DNA of 64,000 nucleotides. It comes from Paralichthys olivaceus. Its lineage: Eukaryota; Chordata; Actinopteri; Pleuronectiformes; Paralichthyidae. The notes beneath the pieces were generated by a model. That model was not told the DNA's origin, made no database searches, and saw only the letters and a program-made list of their open reading frames with translations. Both the position numbers and the translations under genes were made by a program. Numbering within the stretch: the stretch's first letter is position 1; every line of letters begins with the position of its first letter. This document shows positions 1 through 11,500 of this stretch, one piece after another. The stretch lies in the NCBI RefSeq assembly GCF_024713975.1, contig NC_091107.1, forward strand, positions 18,343,501-18,407,500, given 5' to 3'.

Positions 1-428
1 ATGGTGGCAGCTGAAGCATGCTTGTAAAAAAATCTCACCATTATCTAAAACAGAAAGGAATATATTATATTTTCAACTTTCTGTAATTTCAGCAGATCAC
101 TTCAGATTTTGTTGCGTCATTTGTGTCTATTTGGGTTGTGTCATTCACAAAAGCAGAATGACAAAGAGGCAGGTGTCATGTGTTTGCCTGTTATAGGCAT
201 GACAGAAATAAAGGCCAAACATTAAAATGTATTAGAACATAGGTATTTCCTTACAGTGCCCTTTATAATAAATATAATGCAGTCAAGGTTACGTAATCTG
301 TAGCAGCAGCATGTTTTACTTTGATCTTTACAACATGTCAGATCAAGTTTATACACAACACATATTTCAAACACAAAGCTGACTGCTTTTAGTTATTTCT
401 ATAGTCAAATAAATTCAGAATACTGTCG

Positions 429-448
429 TATATATATATATATATATA
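429..448. repeat. (TA)n microsatellite
   Basis: About ten uninterrupted TA dinucleotides in AT-rich DNA. Confidence 0.9.
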
Positions 449-859
449 ATTCATTCGAAGTACACGTATGTACCTGAGTTATTGAATACCACCTGTTTGT
501 GACCCACTTAGAAAAGTTGTCAATGAAGGTTTCAGGGTGTCAAGTTGCACTACTTGTGTCAAGTTCAATTTCAAGACTCTTGTATCTTATGCAACAAAGG
601 CGTTTAGATAACCCATGTCTTGGACTCTGTGACATCTTTGTTTATCTATAGGTGATCTATATGAATACACAAACTCTGTGCACCTTCAGAGTTGCATAAC
701 ATAGAATCCAATGGCATGAACAACATATGATGTCACCATATCAATTTTCTTTCCCTTAATTTGAACAATTGCCCATTGAGAGTAGACAGTTTGCAAACAT
801 TTCTCACAGAAATTCATGAATGTGTATATGTATGCTACATGTATGTTTAAATGTATGTT

Positions 860-860
<1 letters not shown>

Positions 861-896
<36 letters not shown>
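861..896. repeat. (ATATGT)6 microsatellite
   Basis: Six perfect tandem copies of the hexamer ATATGT. They produce spurious Ile/His and Ile/Cys repeat frames on the two strands, which are not genes. Confidence 0.9.
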
Positions 897-1229
897 GTGG
901 ACAAAGGCAACTTAAGAAGAAACACAAGCCCGGTTGCCTATATGTATACTTACGTAACTTGTGTATACTTCCACCATCTATTCATCTTCATTCTTTGAGT
1001 GTCGAAGGAGTGAAGTCCAATTAACACTGGTAATAAAGAAATATCAGCCAATCTGCAGCTTCCATTGGTTCTATTTCAGCTGACTGTTTTGGTTTGAACC
1101 AAAAATCATTTAATGCAGATTTAAAGATTTAAAATTTACAGAAATTATTAACTTATGGCTACCAAGTACTAATTTATACATTCCACCTTCTTAGCGTTGA
1201 ATATAAGCAACTTCACTTGTTCTTTACAG

Positions 1230-1321
1230 GAAATGCAAATGGTGCAATGGTGCCTATGAATGGGAACAACCTTTATTATATACATGGTCCCTCTCGGTCA
1301 TATCCTCCATATCCTCTGTAG
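1230..1321 (+). CDS. Putative terminal coding exon of an unidentified upstream gene (partial)
   Basis: A good splice acceptor (pyrimidine-rich tract ending TTTACAG at 1229) is followed by an open frame of 29 codons ending in TAG at 1319-1321. The exon would begin with the last two bases of a split codon. The peptide is rich in Asn, Gly, Tyr and Pro and ends SRSYPPYPL, unlike the random low-complexity frames nearby. A 3' UTR of about 300 bases and an AATAAA with a GT-rich downstream stretch follow, which is what a last exon should look like. The gene body would lie left of the window. I do not recognise the family. A cytoplasmic tail of a membrane or adaptor protein is possible from the YPPYP motif, but that is a guess. 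Confidence 0.45.
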
Positions 1322-1616
1322 GAGTTGATGGAGCTATGGTGCCTAAAGTTAAAACTAAACAGGCTTAAATGGCATTTAGAAACTATGCTGCCCAGTGTTG
1401 GTACCAACTCCTGCTATAGATATCAAATCTGCCCCAAACTGCTTTAAAAATAAAGCCTTCACTTAATCACAAAAACCTGCAATTTCATCAGGAGTTTCCT
1501 GTTTTATCATCCGTGCTTTTGTGCAATTTCTGTACTTTTCAAAAGGTCCATCCTTTTATGATTTTATTTCTGTGCAGCCCACTGAATGACTCCTGCATAT
1601 GATAATGTGTTATACA

Positions 1617-1622
1617 AATAAA
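1617..1622 (+). terminator. Polyadenylation signal AATAAA after the 1230 exon
   Basis: AATAAA with a TGT/TTG-rich stretch about 25-45 bases downstream (TTTGTCTGTTGTG). It lies about 300 bases after the TAG at 1319-1321 and is consistent with that gene's 3' end. Confidence 0.45.
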
Positions 1623-2376
1623 CAGAGGTTAGTAGTTCTGCCACTTTGTCTGTTGTGTTTTCTCAATCGTATCCTGGAGGTTCAGCAAATTAGCTCCGTG
1701 TAACAGAATCCCCCATATTTTGACTCGACTACTGATGCGGGTGACATCGCAGAGGAGAGCCCTGAATTGGTCCTGGAGAACTGTAACAATGGCCACAGAC
1801 AGCCTGCACGTTTCAGCTCAGGAAGGATTAGTGTGAGGAAGCAATCGCTGTGAGTCGGCTGTACAATCTAAAGAGGCCCAGGGCTTTTCCATGTTGGATG
1901 ACATGTAATTGCAGAAGTATAGATTATCTTGTATGCCTGGAGTATAAGCACACTGAGACACATTCGGCTACTTTAAAAAAATTTAATAAAAATGTGCAAG
2001 AATGCATGGTTAATGTTAATGTTAAGAAAAAGTATTTCTTTCAAGGGATGTACTGTACATGTTGAATAATCGTGAAGATAGTATTTAGTTAATTCTGTTA
2101 GTAAACAGATTTTTTATGTTTTTAAAGACGACCCCGGTATAAACTCAACTATGTCTTTTGACAAATATTATCCGAAAACTTGTTTCAAACAGAATTTTTA
2201 ACCACTCAATAAAAATGTTTGTGTGGAACTTAGTCAGTGCTTGATCCAATATTATTTGTCAGTCATCAGTATTTTTGTGGGATTAATTAAAGAGTGGACG
2301 ATTATTTAAACGGTAAACATTTTCAGAGAGCTTCTGTTCTCTGAGAACTTCATAACTTTCATTGTCTTCTGATCGG

Positions 2377-2510
<134 letters not shown>

Positions 2511-2789
2511 ACCTAAGCCACAGCCTCGTCTCCCTCTGTGAGTGAGTGTGTGCAGAGATGAGCAGGACCGCACCTTCTGTGAGCTCTACCTGAAACTGGA
2601 GATGCAGGGTTACCAGTGAAGGGTTGGCTTTCATTGTCTTTGTCTTTTTTTTTTTTTTTTTTGCCCCTCCCGCAGCTTCTTTTTAAGTATAGACAGATAC
2701 AGGGCGTTAAAATATTACTATACAATGCTCTGGTATTTAGTGTTTTTTTACGTAATCCCTGTCACTGAAGCCAGGTACTTATAGTGAAG

Positions 2790-2995
2790 CTGGGTTATAA
2801 GGAGATGAAAGACCAAACACACGCATCACTGAATTTCCTGCCACAATTTCTACGCAAAGTATCTGTGGTTTTTGAGTGACTTGTGGGATTAAGCTGCCTG
2901 CTGTTCAAGCTCCGAGGACACTTTTTTCTGCACGTATTCTGGTGGAAGGAAACAAATTTTACATTTTTTTTTTATTCTGGCAGAAGATAAATACA
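2790..2995 (+). other. Possible 5' untranslated exon and core promoter of ssc4d
   Basis: A TATAAG box (near 2792) is followed about 200 bases later by a consensus donor, ACAG|GTATGT, at 2995/2996. The first in-frame Met of ssc4d sits four bases after an acceptor (TTTCAG|GCAG at 5382), so an upstream non-coding exon is expected. This is the best-looking donor I see, but the link is inference only. Confidence 0.2.
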
Positions 2996-5382
2996 GGTAT
3001 GTATTTTATTTTATAAAATATTGAGTTGCTCATTTGTTTGCTTTATGCAACTAAAATGATGATTTTCAACATGAACCTCTGACAAGTAACTGGGTTGTAA
3101 TTTAAAATACTGAAGTTGCTTACTTTATAATTGGGACTTTATTTCAATGGGAAAATGTTCAACCTCTGGGATAGAACTTAATTAAGATGCTAAACCTTTA
3201 TATACTTTATACATTTTTAGATAAAAATTCATAAATGTTTATACAATACCCATATTCTAGGAATTGTTTAAACACTGATATCGATCAAGGACACACATGA
3301 TTTTTTTCTGTTATATTTCGTCACATTTTACATGAAACTGCAAAAAGGACCGTAGCAATAAAAAGCTACATTCAGATAAACATGCTGACATATCTATTGA
3401 TTCTCTGTTTAAACGGATCAGGATTCTCTCCATTTAAGACACTGACAGTGTTATTTTCTGGTCAGACATTAAGGGGTATTTTTTGTGAGGCTGAGCTCTT
3501 TCAGCTATTTCTCAGTGCAGGGAAGTGAGAAGGGAGGGGAAGCAGAGCCGACACAAAAGGCAACATTATTCCCCAGCGGATCTGCGCTACATCCTACAAT
3601 GAATGGAGTATTGAAAAAAATAACATTGGGGACTAGATTATTTTTCATCCCATAACTGAGCCATTTGTCCCAGAGTTTCGAATGGTTTGTTGATGCGGCC
3701 CGCAACTGTGGTTCTGGAGCGCTGAGCTGGTGTTAAGATCCCCACCTCCCAATTTGATGCACAATTACTTCTCTGTGGACTGTTGGCCCCATGAGCTGAA
3801 CCTATGACAATGCAACAGTCAAGTGAAACCGGGCCTGGATGAAAACTAAATAGTTGTTGCATTGACTGTTGTTTAGTGTTGTCATGGCACAAATGTCCCA
3901 AAAGGGTGCCGATGTGTTAACTTTACCTCCATGGACTGGAGATAATTTTTTGTACACTCTTCAATGGCTCAAGATTTTAACACCACTCCGTCCCCTATTC
4001 CTCCTGCCTCCTGCTCACCAAGGAGACGAGAGGCGCCCCTGCAGTCAGTGTCATCAGGTGCCTAAGCGTTTTGGAGGGTTCTAGTGACAGATTGCAGGAA
4101 GCAGCAGTTTATGCCTGACGATGGGGACCACAGAAAGCAGAAATGTCTTTTTGTGCCCCCTGGGCTCGGAATGTCCACTATCTCGAGGGGCCAATATCAA
4201 ATTCTCCCCTCATCATCCCCTAATACACATTCCTGTGTAAGGTCAGGGGGGAATTCTGCACGAGTGAAGAGACAAACAACACAAGGCTGAACAACACATC
4301 ATAGTCTCTTAGTAGCAATATGATTAAAAACACTCCCCAATTAGTTTCTTGGACATTTATGCCAAAGGAAGGACAAAAATGTTGAATTCAGTAGTTCCCC
4401 CCCCCACAATTTTGTTAATATTACCTTTAATTTGAATTTGAACAAATTAAAGTAATTGTATTTTCACAAATTGAAGTTCGTTCAACACTTTTCTTTCAGT
4501 GTATAATACTCTATTGATATTATTTTTGGTAAAACTTGCCAAAAAGCCCCATTTTCAATTACGTCCTCACACTTCCTTTTTCTTAGACATTCTAAATTTT
4601 AATCCATTAGCAGTATAATGTAAATGTCCTTCATCTCAGTTTCCTAGTGGTGAAGAATGCAGGGTATTGAGTGTCTGCCATATTCCTATCTAACACTGAT
4701 TATTGAGTGATTGACTGTGAATCCCAATATTCTCTGTCTGGAGGAAAATCCCCTTGAAAAGCACAAAGGCAGGTGCCTGCCTCTGTCTGTAACACAAGCC
4801 TCCCCCAGCTGTTGATGATGCTGGCCAGCTCGGACGTTAACCTTCCTCAGCTCTAGAACTCTCAGTGTAGCAGACTCCACCCTGATCCTCTTGTTGCAGC
4901 CTTCGTTATCCGCTGCCAGTGCGGTGCACGGCAGCCATTTTGTGTTTTCAAAACAGCAATGAAACTCAACTCCCTGGTGTTTTATTGGCAATAGCAGAAC
5001 TAGTTGGTAGCACATGCTCATGTCTGGGGAAACACAAACTCTTTGTCACATGTTCCTGGTTTGCTCCCAGAAGAGATTGTATGCCTTGAGAACATCCAAA
5101 CAACTTCATACGCAGTGATGTAGATCACACTTAAACAGTTTTTGAGGTACACATTTCCCAAAGCCTGGCCCCCAGATTACACCATCAATACTTACTACAG
5201 CACAATGACAATAGCTGCAGGCTCCATCAGCCAAAACAATTCAATACTATAATTAGGCTACTCTGAAGCAGGACAAAAGTAGTGATTGCTTTGTAGTACT
5301 ATCACATTCTGGTCTACAACTTTTAGAAGTGCGTGAGGACTTTGAGGAGCCGGATGAGAGTGTGTGACGGTGTGTGTTTCAG

Positions 5383-5522
5383 GCAGATGGTCAATCAGGC
5401 AGCCATGCGAAGCCAGCGTGTGGTGGAGAGCGAGTGGAGGTGCTGGAACCCGGCCGTCTGGCTCCTGGTAACTCTGCTGGGATCCCTGATCTTGGTGGCC
5501 GTCAGTGTGCTGCTGCGACTCG
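5383..5522 (+). CDS. ssc4d: ssc4d exon: start codon and hydrophobic signal-anchor
   Basis: Acceptor TTTCAG at 5377-5382, ATG at 5387, donor G|GTGAGT at 5522/5523. Residues 1-22 include four Arg/Lys and two Glu; residues 24-43 are a continuous hydrophobic stretch ([20 protein letters not shown]) followed by Arg. This could be a type II membrane anchor or a long uncleaved/cleaved signal. A second in-frame Met lies six codons downstream. Confidence 0.75.
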
Positions 5523-8500
5523 GTGAGTGAGTGGGCTTACATCTTACTGGCTGTGATTAGAAGTGATCAGGGGAGAATTGATTTTTCATTGTATTTTCAT
5601 AATTTAGGGGAACAAAGGGATATATATATATATATATAGAGTAATTGGCCTTAAAAGTTTGTTGCACTTGTCTCAAGTTCTCAAAGGCAAGTCATGAGTA
5701 GAGCAGCTATATCATTTCTTAAAGGGGTAATATTTCATTTATTGGCCGAGGTTACACGAAGATTGAAAGTGATTCTTGCGGTACTACTTTCATTTACTGT
5801 CTCCTGTGCCCTTGTTTTTTTCAATAAAACTTTTTAAAATAAGACCCATCAACATTCTCCAAGCAAATCCAGTCAAAGGACTAAATATTGTTTGAGAAGC
5901 ATCACATTTAAGAAGTTGGTTTCAAGGGAAAACGATGACTACTGGCATGAACTGGGACAGAATGTGACATATGAGATCATTTCTTGTGTGTCACTGCTCA
6001 TCCACACGTTGGAGGCGTTAATACTGCTTAAGAACCGGGTGTACCTGGAATCGAACTCCCTGTAGATCACTGCCTTTGTGTCCACAGTTACTGTCTGGCC
6101 TGTGTTTACCAGTGATGGCTGGCTGAAAGCCCTGCGGTTACTTTGAAGGGCACCAGGATCAATTCCACTCACTGGACATTTCTGGATCAACATATAGAGA
6201 GAGACATCAGATGTGCTGACATCAGCTCATTGGTTCTGTCTCCTCACAGAGCCAGCAGCTATCCAAATATGTGCCTTACTAACATTTTGTTTGTCTTCTA
6301 ATTTCAGGGGATGTGAAAATAAACAAGCGTGCTGTATCCAGTAAGTGACATTTGATATTGACTTCACAGATTCTTTGTAAAATAGGAATAATGTCTTCCC
6401 AGACTACAAACTGGAGCAGAAGCTGCATGTGACACTGTAAATAGGCGTATCATTATAACTTGAGGCTAAAAAAAATGATAGCTTTTTGTATGTATACACT
6501 GTATATGTTCCACTGACATAAACAAATGGGAGAAGCCTGTGAATTGGCCTACATTGGATGGGATGCTTGAAAAAAATCCCTCTGGTGTCTTTATGAGCTG
6601 TTGAAACCTGAGATATAAGTCTTCAGGCGCTGGGATGCCCTCTTTAGAGGCTCAGAATCAGCTTCCAGTGACATCTTGGGAAAATATATGTTGTGTTGAA
6701 ACAATCAAATCTCAGATGTATCAGATGTATATGACACAAATATGGTCTGAATGAAATAATCTACTTTTCTTTGGATTGGGATTGTCGTGTTAATTCTGTG
6801 TGTATTTGGCCATAAACTTAATTTTAAATTAATGAACAGATGGTGGAGCTATAGGGGAGAAGTTATGAATCACCTAATATCGCTCTGGCGCAGTGCTCGC
6901 TCTGAACCTGCCTGTTTGGGATGAGCTGTTTGCTTGGCCTGTGTTAATGCTGCAGGGCTACTAAAGAATTATTCCTTATCATTAGATCTCCTCAAACACT
7001 GCTACAATATAATGTCACTATTTATTGTTTGTGTGCACAGCTTTTCATAAACAGTCTATGGTGCAGAGTGAGGTTAAAACACTATTATCATCCTAAGACT
7101 TTATTATCAATGTTTTTCATAAAATGAAACAGAATTAGCTCTATTACAAACCACATGTGTGGTTTATATATACGTTTGAATGATTTACTTAACTGGTGTT
7201 ATGTTTTCATACATTGTTACATGTTTCAAGCAACGTTTTGCTTCTATTTGAAGACAAATTGCCCTACAAGTTATTTGTTTGAAGATTGCTGCCATGATGG
7301 AGATCAGTGTACGTGAATGTCTGTGTGTCCATCCAATGTGGTGAAATAAAAAAAGTAAAATGAGTATATGATGGCGATTTTGACCCACAATGTGACCCAG
7401 TTTCCAACTGCTGCAGTAATTTATCCGACGACATAGAAGAAGCCATGTTAACTCTATCCACAGCACACTTTCCCGACCCTGCTGACTGTTATGGATCACT
7501 GGTTTCCTCTTTATTAAATTTTAATTAATTCTAAAGTTATCATGTTTCCAAATCACACTGAAATCGACACTCACTGTACTTCCTTGGGCCGTCAACAATA
7601 CACATGCCAAGTGGGAAATCGACAAGATGTACAGTTTTTGAGATATGTGTTTCAAATACAGACTGACAGACAGATGTTTGTGGAATTATAGGTAGATGTA
7701 GATGTTCCCTCCCTGTCCTTGTTGCTAGCATGGCTAAAAATTAATGGAACAAGTTAGCATATTCTGTTGTAACTGGTGAAGTGAACAGACTGAACAGGCC
7801 TCCTGTTGTGGCTTCGCTCTGTGTCTAGTGTTACAGGAAAATAGATATAGTAGATATAGAGTACAGTAACTATAGAAGGCCAAGATCCTCCTTTCAACAA
7901 ATAATTTGGCCATACTCTCTCTCTCCCTCTCTCCCATATCCCCTCCTCCCTCGTGATTCAGCCAATGGAGTGCAAACCTCAGGGAAGACGCCGTTTCAAG
8001 GTAAGAACAAACTCTATGGGAAAAACTCCACCTGCCCAGACACACATGATCAGTCGAAAACATGTTTGCATCCAGGTCACGGCAAGGATCAGTAGCCGGC
8101 TGTGTGTCAGTGAAAGAAAGTACAGGAGGTAGATCAGTGCCTGGGGCTTTTTAAACAAGGTCACTTTCCAGCTCTCCATTTCCATAATCCCCACTTATTT
8201 GCTATGCAACCTCCCACCCTCCTACATCCACCTCTTTCAATTCCAAGGAGTCATGTGGCTTATTTTGTGGCTTAACCTGGTAGGAATAGACTCATTACAG
8301 AGGGATGCATTTCTTGCTATTTGCTATCATTACACTAGAGCTTACAAGTCTGTCATTTTCTATTTCAAATGCCAAAGATCTTAACCACACAACCTGAACC
8401 TCCTCACTTCACTCAATGACAGAAATTTCAGTTGTGTTGAGCAAAATGAATCAGTCATAGAGAGGCCTTGACAGTTTTGCCTGCTCGTGTCTTCAAAGTG

Positions 8501-11500
8501 CAACTGGTGAATGGACGCAACAGGTGTGAGGGAAGAGTGGAGGTGCTCTCCTTCGACGAGTGGGGCACAGTGTGTGATGACGACTGGGACATGGTGGATG
8601 CTAACGTGGTGTGTAGGCAGCTGGACTGCGGGGTGGCCGTGGAGATGGGCAGCAGCTCCAGGTTTGGACAAGGCTTGGGGCTCATAGCGCTGGACAACGT
8701 GGACTGCAGAGGACATGAAACAGACCTCAGCCAGTGTGGAAGTCTGGGCTGGGGTATCCACAACTGCTACCATTATGAGGATGTGGGTGTCACCTGCAGA
8801 GGTAGGGCCCTCATAAAACTTTAGTTTGGCTGAGCCAGTGGAGAATTCCTTTTCATTTACTGCATCTTCTTTTTCTGTTTTCCTCTTTTTGCTGCCAGAA
8901 CCAGCAATGGTGGGGGCAAACGGCTTTGGGGGTCCTGCCACGCCACCCTGGGACAAAAATGGTTTGCGTAAGTGCACCCCTGCTTTTATCTCAATTGGCT
9001 AAGATGATAATAATAAACACATGCACTAATAAACATTTGATCAATGTATTACATAACCACTTGTATGTGAAAAGGTTGATTGTACAGCAATGCCCCCCCC
9101 TGTCATTTTTTTTGTTCACTTTCACTGCTCCCATATTGTCATTTTTGGCAGCTTTGAATATCCACTATGCTGCAGCAACAAAGACATCATGTGACCTCTC
9201 ACACACTGGGGATTCACGTGCCGATGCGAATACAGGAAGAATATGGTTATTAGCTGCAAACGAGACAGGTGACCTGGTGACAGGACCCTGACGAATCAGC
9301 GAAGGCCACCTCATGACATATACATTCAATCAGCAAGTGGATTTCAGTGTCTAAATTATAGTTTAAAGATGCAGACATTTCCTCTAATGAGTACTTGGAG
9401 ACCAAATCAGAACCTAAACTTTACAGAACTTCATTCATCAGGTGAAGAGGAACACTCTGAATGCTAATAGGCAACAGTTTGCTAACGTAGTAGCCACATT
9501 CACATAAAAAGTGATTTAATATCAGTGATTTTTCTCCTTTTTGTTTCCACTGCCTCCTAGTGGCCAAACAAATCTGTTTTGGCAGGTCTATAAACATTTC
9601 ACCCAGCATCAAATGTGCTCTCTGCAAATCACAAAGCTCACGTCCATGTGGCATTAATCAACGGTCAAAACAAATGAATGAATATGTGCTCCAGCTCTGA
9701 GACGATGGAATCATGCCATCAGGCTTAATAGCATAAAGGCATAAAGACAGAATTGCTTCTGTGCTAAAAAAGATCAGAGCATTACTCTTGTGGTCATCTC
9801 TTTCCAACTCAAATTAGAAAATGCATAACCTCTTTTTTGACAGTAGAGAAAACTATGTTGTGTATTCAGAGGAATTAAATGTCAGGACAGTTTGATGAAA
9901 TAGTTTTTTTATGATCCAGGGTCAAAATCAAATGGCACATACCCCCCACATAACTAGCTCACAGGTGGCACGCCAGATGTCACCACAAAATACAAGGACA
10001 TTTTCACTTTCATTAAATAATGAACGCTGGCTTATTTTGTCAGGGTGATTTCAAAATGCAGGAAGCCTCGTGGTATAAAAACATACACTCTTGTTTTTTC
10101 CCCCTTTACCCCTCAGAGGAGTCTATTTAGTTAACAAGCGATGCATCTTGCTAGATGTTTGGTGAAACCTATTGAGATGATTGATTTACTTAAATGATGG
10201 TCACATGAGAATTTCTATTGTCTCTTGTAAAGGTGTGTTTTTGTCTGTGCTAAGGTATAAGGTGACACAATGTGCTGAGTGCAATATCAGATTACCTTAA
10301 CTTTATTCTGGAGCCAAAATATGTATTGTATAGTCCCACGCCCTTCTCTATTCTCTGTATCAGTGTTTCTTAGTCATCGTCGTCTTTCACTCACACACAA
10401 TCTGAACAGCTATAGTTACTGTTACCTCCTAATCACCACATTTGACATTAACATAGATTTAAAAAGGGTCTAAAAATGTAGTAGATAGAAAAATGTGCTG
10501 AACATCAGTCTCTATAAATCCCTTCTTATCCCTCTTGGTGTAGGAGATGGTGCTGTCCGATTGGTGAATGGACACTCTGAGTGTCAGGGACGGGTCGAGG
10601 TCTACTTCCAGGGAAACTGGGGGACAGTGTGTGATGATGACTGGAGCATAAATAACGCGATGGTGGTGTGTAGACAGTTGGGCTGTGGTATGGAAGTCAA
10701 CGCTCACAGCAACTCCTACTTTGGTTATGGTACCGGCCTGATTCTCCTGGACAATGTCAACTGCTATGGCTATGAGCCGGACCTGTCTAAATGCAAAAGG
10801 CTGGGCTGGGGACAACACAACTGTGGCCATCATGAGGATGCTGGAGTCACCTGCACTGGTACGCTGCTCCCATAGTCATAGAATATGATGAATGTAAAGC
10901 AGGACTAATAATAATAATAATAATAGTGGTAATAATAATAATTGTACAATATAATTTGCATCTACTTGCACTATAAACTAAACACTGATGAAGTTGTTGG
11001 GAAATACAACTGTGAATCTTGTTGCTATTAGAGAACAGTCAGGCGATAGCCAAAGACAGTCATTTAGTCATCCTCGGGGGACCATAAATGTCTGCAATAA
11101 ATGTCATGGCAATCCACAAATTTCATTCTTGACCAAAGTGGGAACAACACACAGTGACATTGCTATACTTAGAGCCATGCTCTAACTTGACCATATTTAG
11201 AGAATAAGTCAGGGAGTAATGTTGAGCAACAATAGTGTTAATAGAACTTTCCTAGTAAATAGATTTTGTAAGGAAATCATAGAAATTGTGCTGCTTATGA
11301 AACAATTTAATTTCCATTTCTGTTCACTTCAGGATTAACCTCAGAGGCTCCTGTGGTGACACAAAACCCAAGAGGACACTGGAGAACATTTAACACTGAA
11401 GGTATACAATTATACTGCACAGTAGGTCTAGCTGAAGTTTTTCCCCTAGTTGAAAAAATGGGAACTTTTACCAAATGACCAGCAGGGTGAGCCAGTTCTC

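Larger units (their letters stand above)
1..1229. other. Upstream sequence, no exon recognised
   Basis: AT-rich sequence with short microsatellites and no coding-like frame. If the exon starting at 1230 is real, this stretch is the last intron of that + strand gene. I see no convincing second exon in it. Confidence 0.4.

Noticed and set aside
4686..5021. 111-codon - strand frame upstream of ssc4d
   Set aside because: No recognisable domain and no promoter or splice context; it may be repeat-derived.
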